Positions 52,732 through 61,616 of a stretch of 63,589 nt of DNA are shown here, piece after piece. Below the pieces are notes generated by a model. It was not told where the DNA came from. It did no database searches and saw only the letters and a list, made by a program, of their open reading frames with translations. Positions within the stretch are counted from its first letter, which is position 1; the number at the start of each line of letters is the position of its first letter. Origin of the DNA: Flammeovirgaceae bacterium (lineage in GTDB: Bacteria > Bacteroidota > Bacteroidia > Cytophagales > Cyclobacteriaceae); NCBI GenBank assembly GCA_021298355.1, contig JAJTEH010000015.1, positions 1-63,589 of the forward strand. The letters run 5' to 3'. Position numbers and translations under genes: made by a program.

Positions 52732-55700
52732 TTACTTCGGTCTTTTATACTTTACCGGAGGCGCAGGCTCAGGTTTAATTTCTAAACTGTTGCCCGGTAT
52801 TCTTTGTAAGGCTTCTTTCACAGCACGTTCCAATTGCGGATCGTTGCCTTTGATAACATCGGCAGGCGTTTGCTGTACTTCTATGTCAGGCGAAATACCA
52901 ACTCCTTCTACAGCCCATTTACCATCTGTATCGTAAAAACCACCACGTGGTGCTACCATTCTGCCACCATCTACAAATAAAGGTGTATCCCAAGTACCCA
53001 CTAAGCCACCCCAGGTTTGTGTACCTACTAATGGGCCTAACTTCATTTTATTAAACATGTACGGAAGCAAATCGCCACCCGAACCGGCTCTTTCGTTGAT
53101 GATCATTACTTTTGGTCCGTATATGCCAGCGTTAGGTGTTAAAAACGGACGGTGGTCGTTAGCCCTGCTATTGAAATAACCTTGTAATTGTCTGGCCATA
53201 ATATCTACCATATAATCGGCAGCAGAACCTCCACCATTGTTTCTTTCATCAATTACCACAGCTTTCTTTTCTTGCTGGGCAAAATAATACCGGTTGAAAT
53301 AAGTGTAACCTCCGTTACCTGTATTAGGAACATACACATACGCTACTTGTCCTTTCGAGAGTTCATCAACTTTTCTTCTGTTGCCTTCTACCCAATCCAT
53401 CATGCGTAGTTGGTTTTCGTTCTCAACAGGAACAACCGTTACCAAACGCGAGCCTTCTAATGTTGGCTTGCTGTTTACTCTTAGCTTAGTTTGTTTATTG
53501 GCAGTTGCTTCAAAATAAGTATACAAGTTTCTTGTTGATTCTACCTTTACTCCATTTACTTCCAATAAATAATCTCCTGCCTGAATGTTAACTTCTGTAT
53601 CTCTCAGAGGCGCTTTCACATCCGGATTCCAGTTTTCGCCTAAGTATAATTTTTTAAAGCGATAGAAATTATTATCTACTTCGTAATCTGCACCTAACAA
53701 GCCAACAGGTACATTATCTATATTCGGAAAATCTCCACCACTAACGTAAGAATGGCCAACGGCTATTTCTGCACCCATCATATCTACAATGTAATTCAAA
53801 TCAGTTCTGTGGCGAACGTGCTCTACTAACGGACTGTACCATTGCCATACTTCTTTCCACGGTGCACCATGTGTGTTGTCAACATACAGAAAATCGCGTT
53901 GGTAACGCCATCCTTCTTTCATTATTTGTTTCCATTCTTCTGTTGGTACAATTTTATGTTTGATGGAAGCAATCGCATCAAGTTTTCCATCACCCGATTT
54001 TTTTCCAGTATCACTTGTATTTAAAATACCCCATGTAGTACCCGCACGATATAAAGTTGCTTTTCTATCGTGTGAAACAGTAAACTCATTTACACCTGCA
54101 AGGTAAACTTCTGTTTTTCTATCTTTAAAATTATACCGATGGATGGTTTGCCCTTGCTGATTGGCAATATTCTCAGCATAAAAAATATACCCCTCCGTTG
54201 CCGGATACAACGCAGTATAATTTCTTTGCGGAACATCTACGGCAAAAATACGATTGGCTAAACCATCTGCATCAATTTTTACAACTGGTGTTCCTTCTTT
54301 CTTTTCTTCTTTTGTTTTTTCTTTTTCTTCATCGCTTCTTAAACCAATTGGTGTAGGTGTGTCTTTAGCTAAAACTAAAGTATATAAAGCACGGGTAATG
54401 GGCCTGTCGTACGAACTCATATCGAGCCAACCTGTGTTGAGGCCATAATTCGTACTGGCTAAGAAGTATAAATATTTTCCGTTGGCATCCCAAACGGGCG
54501 AAATGGCATCTGCCAATTGATCCGTCAACTGCAATACTTGATTGGTATCTACATTAAATACTTTTACAACTTTAAAATGATTCTCGTGTAGTTTTACGTA
54601 AGCCACCCACTTGCTATCGGGCGACCACACCGGATTTAAAGAACGATTCGGATGTGCATAGCGCTCGGTATCCGCTTTGCGCACGTTTCCCGTTGTAACA
54701 TCAATAATCAACAAATTATAATCTGTATCGGTACAGGCAATAAATTTTCCATCGGGCGACCATTGTGGTTTAAAATAGAAAGTAGGATTTTTTAGTTCGA
54801 TGGCTTTTGGTTTTTCTAAACCTTCCTGGTCGCCAATCATCAGTTGGTATTCACCACTGGCATCGCTAAACCAGGCAATCTTTTTTCCATCGGGCGACCA
54901 CACCGGACTTCTATCGGCAGCTCCGGATGATTTAGTAATGTTTCTCCAATCTCCTTTTTCTTTAGGTACAGTGTATACATCGCCTCTGTATTCAAACAAA
55001 GCGCGTTGCCCTGTTGGTGAGAGTGAAGGATTTTGTAATGCCACAGGTCTTACATCTTCCCAACGCTCTCTTGCCCAGGCAAAATCTCCGCGCACATTAA
55101 TCGCAATTTGTTTCGTTGAATTTGTACCCGCATCCCATACGTGTAAATATCCTGCTTGTTCGTATACCATTTTACCTGAGGCAGCATCTAAACTCTTTAC
55201 ATCAAAATCTTTATGAAAGGTAATTTGTTTTTCTGCGCCAGTGCCAGGATCGTAACTCCAGATGTTTCCGGCAAAATCACGTTCAGATATATGGTATACA
55301 ATATTATTTAACCACACTGGGTCGGTATGCCGTTCGTTATCGGTTTGTTTGGTTTGCTTTAAAGCATTTGTTTTTAAATCTACTACCCAAATAGGTTTAG
55401 CCTGGCCACCCCGGTAGTTGCGCCACTCCGGATCCCAAAATCCGATTTGTTGATAAGCGATGTATTTTCCATCTTCAGAAACTTCGCCAGCCACAGCACG
55501 CGGAATACTCCATTCGCGTTCCATACCACCGGTTCTGCTGATGGAGAAAAACTTGCTTTCTTGTGTAGGAACATTTTTGCGAGGAGAGGTAAACAAAATT
55601 TCTTTTCCATCTGCTGTCCAGCCGGTAACATTATCAGGCGAAGGATGCCACGTTAAACGTTGTGGTTGCCCGCCCTCAACCGGCATAACATACACATCGG

Positions 55701-55953
55701 TATTGCCATCGTATTGCGCGGTAAAAGCAATCCATTTTCCATCAGGCGAAAAATGCGGAAAACTCTCTGCGCCTTCGTTGCTGGTAAGTCGGGTGGCATC
55801 ACCTCCCGCATTACTCACGAGCCACAAATCGTTTGCGTAAACAAAAGCAATGTGTTTGTCGCTAATAGTTGGTTGCCTAAGCAATCGTGTACCTTGCGAA
55901 AAGGCAACAAAGCCTATAGAAAGGCATAGTAAAGTTGATAATATTCTTTTCAT
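52732..55953 (-). CDS. Tricorn-like S41 protease
   Basis: The 1073-residue secreted protein has a signal peptide ending near AFSQ. N-terminal PD40/beta-propeller repeats read FSPDGKWIAFTAQ, WSPDGKKIAWFS and WSPDSKWVAYVK. A PDZ-like segment follows (about 760-850), then the S41 peptidase domain with DERNNGGGS and the catalytic Ser near 958 in NERAGSGGD. A Pro/Lys-rich tail ends it. It likely degrades peptides in the periplasm. Homologous tricorn proteases cut peptides into small pieces. Confidence 0.9.
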   Translation of the reverse strand: MKRILSTLLCLSIGFVAFSQGTRLLRQPTISDKHIAFVYANDLWLVSNAGGDATRLTSNEGAESFPHFSPDGKWIAFTAQYDGNTDVYVMPVEGGQPQRLTWHPSPDNVTGWTADGKEILFTSPRKNVPTQESKFFSISRTGGMEREWSIPRAVAGEVSEDGKYIAYQQIGFWDPEWRNYRGGQAKPIWVVDLKTNALKQTKQTDNERHTDPVWLNNIVYHISERDFAGNIWSYDPGTGAEKQITFHKDFDVKSLDAASGKMVYEQAGYLHVWDAGTNSTKQIAINVRGDFAWARERWEDVRPVALQNPSLSPTGQRALFEYRGDVYTVPKEKGDWRNITKSSGAADRSPVWSPDGKKIAWFSDASGEYQLMIGDQEGLEKPKAIELKNPTFYFKPQWSPDGKFIACTDTDYNLLIIDVTTGNVRKADTERYAHPNRSLNPVWSPDSKWVAYVKLHENHFKVVKVFNVDTNQVLQLTDQLADAISPVWDANGKYLYFLASTNYGLNTGWLDMSSYDRPITRALYTLVLAKDTPTPIGLRSDEEKEKTKEEKKEGTPVVKIDADGLANRIFAVDVPQRNYTALYPATEGYIFYAENIANQQGQTIHRYNFKDRKTEVYLAGVNEFTVSHDRKATLYRAGTTWGILNTSDTGKKSGDGKLDAIASIKHKIVPTEEWKQIMKEGWRYQRDFLYVDNTHGAPWKEVWQWYSPLVEHVRHRTDLNYIVDMMGAEIAVGHSYVSGGDFPNIDNVPVGLLGADYEVDNNFYRFKKLYLGENWNPDVKAPLRDTEVNIQAGDYLLEVNGVKVESTRNLYTYFEATANKQTKLRVNSKPTLEGSRLVTVVPVENENQLRMMDWVEGNRRKVDELSKGQVAYVYVPNTGNGGYTYFNRYYFAQQEKKAVVIDERNNGGGSAADYMVDIMARQLQGYFNSRANDHRPFLTPNAGIYGPKVMIINERAGSGGDLLPYMFNKMKLGPLVGTQTWGGLVGTWDTPLFVDGGRMVAPRGGFYDTDGKWAVEGVGISPDIEVQQTPADVIKGNDPQLERAVKEALQRIPGNSLEIKPEPAPPVKYKRPK

Positions 55954-56101
55954 AGAAATGGAAGTAATAAATTAAAGTTACGTGATAAATACTATCCATC
56001 TTTACCAATTGTGTAAATGTTTGAAGAAAGAATAACAAGTAATTGGTAGTATTTCCGCAATGAAGAAGGAACTTTTATGATTTTTTGCCGTACATGTATT
56101 A

Positions 56102-57094
56102 GTGCGCTTTCCTACCTCTATAATTAACTTCATCTTTATTTTTTGGCTCAGCCAAAGTCAGGCGCGCATGCTTGCCGATAAACCATCTCCTGTAATTATC
56201 AATACCCTTACTTTAGATTTAACCTTGTTGGGCGATGTTTCGATTACCGACCCTGATGCATTGGTTATTCCTGTAAGAAGAGTAAATAGGTTGATAGTTA
56301 TCGAAGCGAAAATCGATACCCTCATTGGTAATTTTATACTTGATACAGGAGCACCTGAGTTAATTGTAAACAAAACCTACTTTAGAAATTGGTGGTACAA
56401 AACAGACATGGTGGCATCTAGCGCCACAGGAAGTTTAGCTACTGTGCAACGAACCAGAACGAAAGAGTTAACTATACGTTCGTGGCGCATACCCAAAGTA
56501 AATGCCAACGTAACAGAGCTTGGCCATATCGAAAACAGATGTGGTTTAAAAATTTTAGGTTTGCTGGGTGTGTCGGTATTTAAAGGAACTTCTATAACCC
56601 TCGACTTAAATAACAACGTTTTAATTGTGCATACTAAACCCAAACAAAACGAAACTTTACTCGACCTACAAGATAAAACACCCTTGTTTAAAACATCAAT
56701 CGATTTATCGAATGGCGCAATTTTATTAAAAGGAAAAATTGCAGATAAGAAACTTACTTTTTGTTTTGATACCGGAGCCGAAACAACCGTAATGCATGCA
56801 GGATTATCCGATAAAATACTAAACACATTTGAAGTAAACGGAAGAAAATCCTTACTCGGCACGGGTGGTTCTCGCCTCGAAGTTCTGTATGGAAACTTAA
56901 CTTCCTTCACAATCGAGAAGTATGAAATTCTCAATGCCGAAACCATCATTACTAATTTAGATGCCCTAAGCCATGGTTATGGCACCAGAATTGATTTAAT
57001 GATTGGCTATGATTTAATTCGAAAAGGAATTATTCATATCAATTTTTCTGCTAAAACATTTACCTTGTATCCACACGGTTCGCTATCAAAATGA
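56102..57094 (+). CDS. Secreted single-chain double-DTG retropepsin-like aspartic protease
   Basis: The 330-residue protein starts with GTG (56102); no in-frame ATG precedes the signal-like N terminus. It has two DTG motifs, FILDTGAPELIV (81-83) and CFDTGAETTVM (223-225). Each is followed by the retropepsin-type back half (LLGVSVFKGTSITLDL, MIGYDLIRKGIIHINF). It thus carries both halves of an aspartic protease active site in one chain, like pepsin, although each half looks like a retropepsin monomer. The stop overlaps the next gene (ATGA), so the pair is coupled. Confidence 0.82.
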   Translation: MRFPTSIINFIFIFWLSQSQARMLADKPSPVIINTLTLDLTLLGDVSITDPDALVIPVRRVNRLIVIEAKIDTLIGNFILDTGAPELIVNKTYFRNWWYKTDMVASSATGSLATVQRTRTKELTIRSWRIPKVNANVTELGHIENRCGLKILGLLGVSVFKGTSITLDLNNNVLIVHTKPKQNETLLDLQDKTPLFKTSIDLSNGAILLKGKIADKKLTFCFDTGAETTVMHAGLSDKILNTFEVNGRKSLLGTGGSRLEVLYGNLTSFTIEKYEILNAETIITNLDALSHGYGTRIDLMIGYDLIRKGIIHINFSAKTFTLYPHGSLSK

Positions 57095-58509
57095 AATTGA
57101 AGATTACCATATTGCTGCTTGTATTTTTTTATTGGGCCAATGGTTTTTTACTGGCACAAAGTAATTCGATCAGGATTGATGGTAGTTACATTAAACTATT
57201 ATTAGATAAAAGAACTTCAGATAAAGATCAGAGAAAAACACTAGAGAAATTTAACATGAATCGTTTATCGCTTGATTCATTATGGAATTTCAATAGTCTA
57301 GGCGTTTATCATAAAGAAGGTTGGAAAGTTAAACGTGTTGGAAAAAATCAGATCACAGTTTATAAACCTGTGGTTGATTTATCCGGACAATTAAAAGAAA
57401 GCAGTTTGGTTTCGTTGTATCAGGATTTTCAGGCGCGTTTACAACAACAAACAGATGCTAACTTTGGATATAACCTTTTCGGAAAAATTCAATCTGTAAA
57501 AACTAAAAAAGATATCACTACATTTTATTTGCCCGGGCATACCGATAGCCACGAAGTTTTTTTATCAGGAACATTTAATGAATGGAGCACATTAAAAACA
57601 CCTATGACCCCCACAGACAGTGGTTGGGTAGTATCGTTAAAATTAAAACCCGGCAAACATGTGTATAAATACATTGTAAACGGGCATTGGTTAGAAGACC
57701 CCCACAACAACAACAAAGAGTTTGATTACGAAGGCGGAAGTAATTCTGTATACTATGTAATCAATAAAAATTTCGAACTGAAAGGATATGAAAACGCTAA
57801 GAAAGTTTTCTTAACCGGAAGTTTCATGCATTGGGAAGAAGATAAATTGCCCATGCAAAAAACAAAAACAGGCTGGACAACTTCTGTTTACTTAAAAGAA
57901 GGAACTCATCTGTATAAATTTATTGTAGATAAAAACTGGATTACCGATCCACAAAACAAATTAACCCGAACCGATAGAGATGGCCATGTAAATTCTGTTT
58001 TCGCTATGGGCGATACGTTAACGTTTCAACTACAAGGTTTTGAACAAGCTAAGCGTGTTTTCGTAGCAGGAAATTTTAATAACTGGAATGATGGAGAATT
58101 GCAGATGGTGAAAACGAACGGTGTTTGGACGTATCATCTAATTGCTGCACCCGGCAATTATCATTACAAATTTATTGTAGATGGAAAGTGGATGCGCGAC
58201 CCAACTAATCCTTTAATAGCCGAAGAAAGTGGCGAACAAAATTCTTTGAAAGTTTTTAAGGCTAATCATACTTTTTACCTGCCCAAAGAAAAAGCCAAAC
58301 AAGAAGCCAAAGTGGCCGGTAACTTTAATGGTTGGAGTAGCTATACTATGCGCTCTACACCCGAAGGGTATAAACTCGATGTGTATATCTCCAATAAAAA
58401 ATGCATTTATAAATTTATTACTGATGGCCAATGGATTTTAGATCCGGGAAATTCGTTGTGGGAACAAAATGAATATGGCAATGGTAATTCTGTAGTTTGG
58501 ATTCAATAA
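57091..58509 (+). CDS. Secreted protein with four AMPK/CBM48-like domains
   Basis: The 472-residue protein has a signal peptide (ends near LAQS). A unique N-terminal region (about 25-140) is followed by four tandem glycogen-binding-type E-set domains at about 142-224, 225-306, 308-388 and 391-472. Each has the pattern VFLSGTFNEW, then GKHVYKYIVNG and LEDP. No glycosidase domain is present. It overlaps the upstream retropepsin gene by 4 bp. It may bind alpha-glucans or present protease substrates, and both are guesses. Confidence 0.8.
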   Translation: MKLKITILLLVFFYWANGFLLAQSNSIRIDGSYIKLLLDKRTSDKDQRKTLEKFNMNRLSLDSLWNFNSLGVYHKEGWKVKRVGKNQITVYKPVVDLSGQLKESSLVSLYQDFQARLQQQTDANFGYNLFGKIQSVKTKKDITTFYLPGHTDSHEVFLSGTFNEWSTLKTPMTPTDSGWVVSLKLKPGKHVYKYIVNGHWLEDPHNNNKEFDYEGGSNSVYYVINKNFELKGYENAKKVFLTGSFMHWEEDKLPMQKTKTGWTTSVYLKEGTHLYKFIVDKNWITDPQNKLTRTDRDGHVNSVFAMGDTLTFQLQGFEQAKRVFVAGNFNNWNDGELQMVKTNGVWTYHLIAAPGNYHYKFIVDGKWMRDPTNPLIAEESGEQNSLKVFKANHTFYLPKEKAKQEAKVAGNFNGWSSYTMRSTPEGYKLDVYISNKKCIYKFITDGQWILDPGNSLWEQNEYGNGNSVVWIQ

Positions 58510-58522
58510 TCAATTCTAAAAT

Positions 58523-59629
58523 CTATTTCGGCAACAAAGGTGGACTCGTTAAATCTGTAACAGGGTGTAAATCTTCATTCGAAAATTGAGCCACAAAAGT
58601 CCGTATCGCTTTACATCCATCTTTATCAAGAAGTAAGGCAGAAGCTTGCGGTAATTGCAAAGCTTGCGCCACTGTATTTATTTTGCCAGCCGGAATTTTA
58701 AGTTCATGTAGTTGAGGTAGAATTTCTGCGGCATCAAACAAAAGAAAAGCATGGCTTAAAAGGCCAAACATTTCTTTTCTGTTAGTTACTCGCTTTTCGT
58801 TAGTAACAAAGCGCTCATCCTGTACATAAGTATCTAGCTTTAACAACTTTAACAAGTGTTGAAATTGTTTATCGGAACCTAAGGCTAACAGAATTTCACT
58901 TCCATCTTTTGTTTTTACCACTTCGCCATAAGGTGCGATGTTCGGATGTAAAGAACCCTGCTTGCCTGGAGTTTTACCTGCCATTAAAAAATTTGTTGCC
59001 TGGTTAGCTAAAGATGCAAGAGCACTGTCGAATAAAGAAACTTCTACCTTACAGCCTATACCAGAACGTTGTCTTTCGAATAACGCCACCAGCACTCCTT
59101 CCTTTACCTGATGGCCTGCTAACAAATCAATTAAAGCAACAGGCATTTTAAGCGAATTACCTTCGGGTTCTCCATTCATACTCATAAAACCACTTTCGGC
59201 TTGTATCACGGCATCGTATCCCACGCGAGTATCCCTATTACCATATCCGGTTATGGCGGCATAAATTACTTTTTCATTTATGCGTTTACAGGCATCATAC
59301 GTTACACCTAATTTTTCTGCATCGCCTGGTTTAAAGCTAATCAACAAAACATCGGCATCAGTTAGTAAATCGAAAAACCTAATCTTATCGTTTTCATTTT
59401 TTAAATTCAATGAAATACTTTGTTTCCCCCAATTTATAGCCGAGAAGTAGGCAGACCGCGAATCGGTTTTCTCTTGTGCCGATTTCCAACTGCGGGTTAC
59501 GTCTCCGCCTGTTTCGCTGTTTTCTATTTTAACAACAGTTGCACCTAACTCTGCAAAAAATTGCCCCACGCTGGGTCCTGCTAAAACAGAAGCCAATTCT
59601 ATTACTTTTAAATCTTTAAAAACTGCCAT
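58523..59629 (-). CDS. CaiB/BaiF-family CoA transferase
   Basis: The 368-residue class III CoA transferase has the N-terminal LASVLAGPSVGQFFAELGA and the catalytic Asp168 in MPVALIDLLAGH, matching Asp169 of CaiB. The substrate is not clear: members act on carnitine, formyl/oxalate, racemised acyl-CoA and others. It is convergent with the CBM48-like gene (13-bp gap) and divergent from the HD gene. No fatty-acid or carnitine cluster is adjacent. Confidence 0.88.
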   Translation of the reverse strand: MAVFKDLKVIELASVLAGPSVGQFFAELGATVVKIENSETGGDVTRSWKSAQEKTDSRSAYFSAINWGKQSISLNLKNENDKIRFFDLLTDADVLLISFKPGDAEKLGVTYDACKRINEKVIYAAITGYGNRDTRVGYDAVIQAESGFMSMNGEPEGNSLKMPVALIDLLAGHQVKEGVLVALFERQRSGIGCKVEVSLFDSALASLANQATNFLMAGKTPGKQGSLHPNIAPYGEVVKTKDGSEILLALGSDKQFQHLLKLLKLDTYVQDERFVTNEKRVTNRKEMFGLLSHAFLLFDAAEILPQLHELKIPAGKINTVAQALQLPQASALLLDKDGCKAIRTFVAQFSNEDLHPVTDLTSPPLLPK

Positions 59630-59692
59630 GCTATTTTACCAAGATGATACACACAAAAATCATTAATTTTAATCGCATCAAAAAATAAGTAC

Positions 59693-60232
59693 ATGACAAG
59701 AGAAGAAGCAAGACACATAGTTTACACACTAACAGAAAACGCTAGCTTGCGCAGGCACATGCGAACGGTAGAATTGGTAATGGAAGCCTATGCCATAAAG
59801 TTAAACGAAAATGTTGAGCGTTGGGCTTGCACGGGTTTATTACACGATGCCGACTACGAAAAATATCCGGAGCAACATCCTACCATCATTGTAAAACAAG
59901 TAAAAGAAATGGGGGAAGAAGAAATGGCGCACGCCATAGCAGCCCACTACACCAAATGGAATGTTCCTTATACTAGTTTATTAGATAAAGCATTATTGGC
60001 ATGCGATGAGTTAACAGGCTTTATTGTGGCTTGTGCACAAGTGCGGCCGGAAGGCATTGCTTCGCTGGAAGTAAAATCTGTGATGAAGAAATTGAAAGAT
60101 AAAGGTTTTGCTGCAAAAGTAGAGCGCGATGAAATAGCTAAAGGCGTAGAGCTGATGGGTGTCGATTTACAAGAGCACATCACCTTTGTTATTGAAGTAT
60201 TAAAGAAGAATAAAGAAGAGTTGGGGATTTAA
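59693..60232 (+). CDS. HD-domain phosphohydrolase
   Basis: The 179-residue single-domain HD protein has the His in RRHMRTVELV, the HD pair in LLHDADYEKYPEQHP and His in HAIAAHYTKW. Substrates of this type (small phosphodiesters or nucleotides) cannot be predicted. It is monocistronic by position, with divergent and noncoding neighbours. Confidence 0.8.
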   Translation: MTREEARHIVYTLTENASLRRHMRTVELVMEAYAIKLNENVERWACTGLLHDADYEKYPEQHPTIIVKQVKEMGEEEMAHAIAAHYTKWNVPYTSLLDKALLACDELTGFIVACAQVRPEGIASLEVKSVMKKLKDKGFAAKVERDEIAKGVELMGVDLQEHITFVIEVLKKNKEELGI

Positions 60233-60406
60233 ATTGGTTGTTCGTTTTTTGTTGTTTGAAAAAAACATAAGTAGCAAGTAGTAAGATATAAGATGTTAGA
60301 TTGTCAGTCTTACATTTTAGTTCTTATGTCTTAATTTCAAACAGAAAAAATAACAATGAATTACTTTTTTGATACTACTATCTAAAGTCTAATCAAAAGA
60401 AAACCA

Positions 60407-61114
60407 TCAACGCATTAAATAACTAACATCTCCTTCTTGTATAGTTATAACGTTATTTTGGTGTTGATACAATTTAGCTTCACCCTTTCCTTTGAGTAAA
60501 AGTTTATCATTATCGCGTTCAAGTAACATGCCTTCGGGTAATCCTAACACGTTTGTTTGCGGATTGAAAGTGATGAACTCTTGTAATCTTTCTATACGGG
60601 TTTCTCCACCTTGGCCAGCAATGCTTAACTCGTGGTAATGTGGGTTAATTTGAAAAGGAATAAGATTTAATGCTTGAAAAGATGCTGGTTGTACGATGGG
60701 CATATCGTTCGTTGTTCTGATGGTTGGGCAAGCTAGATTGGCCCCGGCACTCCAACCGATATATGGTATTTGGTTGGTAATTTTTTCTTTGATGAGAGAA
60801 AATAAACCGGATTGATATAAGCGATGGAGTAAAGCAAATGTATTTCCGCCACCTACCACAATGCATTCTGCTTGTTTGATCAATTCTTCGGGTTGTTTTG
60901 CTGTATGGATAGATTTAAAATCAAAACCCATTTCATTAAACGCTTCTTGGGTTATGCTGGCGTATTCGTCCATACTAAAAGAAACGGCTGCAAAGGGAAT
61001 AAAAACTACGGATTTAACTCCTCTGGAATTTAAAAACTGACTAACATAAGGTTTGGGCCACGAAAAATAGGGCGTATCAGGTAGGGTAGAGTTACTTAAT
61101 AGAAGCAATTGCAT
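60407..61114 (-). CDS. pepE: Peptidase E (dipeptidase E)
   Basis: From the Met at 61114 the protein has 235 residues, close to the 229 of E. coli PepE. The frame is open 147 bp further up without family similarity. The active-site Ser lies in GWSAGAN, and the N terminus MQLLLLSNSTLPDTPYFSW is typical. It hydrolyses Asp-X dipeptides in the cytosol. The divergent small membrane protein starts 135 bp away. Confidence 0.9.
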   Translation of the reverse strand: MQLLLLSNSTLPDTPYFSWPKPYVSQFLNSRGVKSVVFIPFAAVSFSMDEYASITQEAFNEMGFDFKSIHTAKQPEELIKQAECIVVGGGNTFALLHRLYQSGLFSLIKEKITNQIPYIGWSAGANLACPTIRTTNDMPIVQPASFQALNLIPFQINPHYHELSIAGQGGETRIERLQEFITFNPQTNVLGLPEGMLLERDNDKLLLKGKGEAKLYQHQNNVITIQEGDVSYLMR

Positions 61115-61200
61115 GTATGTATAGGGATTTGGAGTTCTCAAAAATCTGATTTTTACATGATTTTTAAGGATTTGAACACAAAAAATTAATCGTGGGGCTG

Positions 61201-61231
61201 ATTGACTTTCGCCTGAATGCTTTACCTTTGG
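61201..61231 (+). promoter_or_regulatory. Promoter of the 42-residue membrane protein
   Basis: TTG (61202-61204) is followed after 19 nt by TACCTTTG (61224-61231), an exact TAnnTTTG -7 box. The start codon at 61250 leaves a short leader of about 10-15 nt. Confidence 0.6.
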
Positions 61232-61249
61232 GCAATAAAAAAAAGCGTT

Positions 61250-61378
61250 ATGTTTCAGCAATACACAGGTGATGGAGTTAGCATTTTTATAGCAATCGTA
61301 GCTGTTTTAATCGGATTTGCAACTGCCGTTGGGTATGTTGATTTCCAGAAAACAAAGAAACAAGCAAAGAAAGATTAA
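61250..61378 (+). CDS. 42-residue single-pass membrane protein
   Basis: The sequence reads MFQQYTGDGVSIFIAIVAVL and continues through one hydrophobic helix (about 10-29), then VDFQKTKKQAKKD. The protein is single-pass with a lysine-rich cytosolic tail, in the style of small subunits or regulators of membrane complexes. A good promoter precedes it, which supports a real gene. I do not recognise it. Confidence 0.6.
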   Translation: MFQQYTGDGVSIFIAIVAVLIGFATAVGYVDFQKTKKQAKKD

Positions 61379-61560
61379 TCCGATTTCTTTTTCTCTTTAC
61401 ACCCTATATGAACACCCTATACCGCAATAGAACGTGTTCGCCTAACAAGTAAAAATAAATTTACCAATAAGGTAAAGAAACTGTTCTGGCGTTTCGTTGC
61501 CTTTTTTTATTTCCCTTTAACTTCTAAAAACTAGTTAAATCATTTATGGCTTTTAGCCGG

Positions 61561-61585
61561 GTGTTTTTTTAACACAAAAAAACAC
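61561..61585. repeat. AT-rich inverted repeat before the repeat-protein gene
   Basis: GTGTTTTTTT (61561-61570) and AAAAAAACAC (61576-61585) pair around a 5-nt loop, 31 bp before the start at 61617. It may be a terminator for the small upstream gene or just AT-rich sequence. Confidence 0.4.
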
Positions 61586-61616
61586 TACGCCTTGGGCCTT
61601 TACAAAAACTGTTTTT

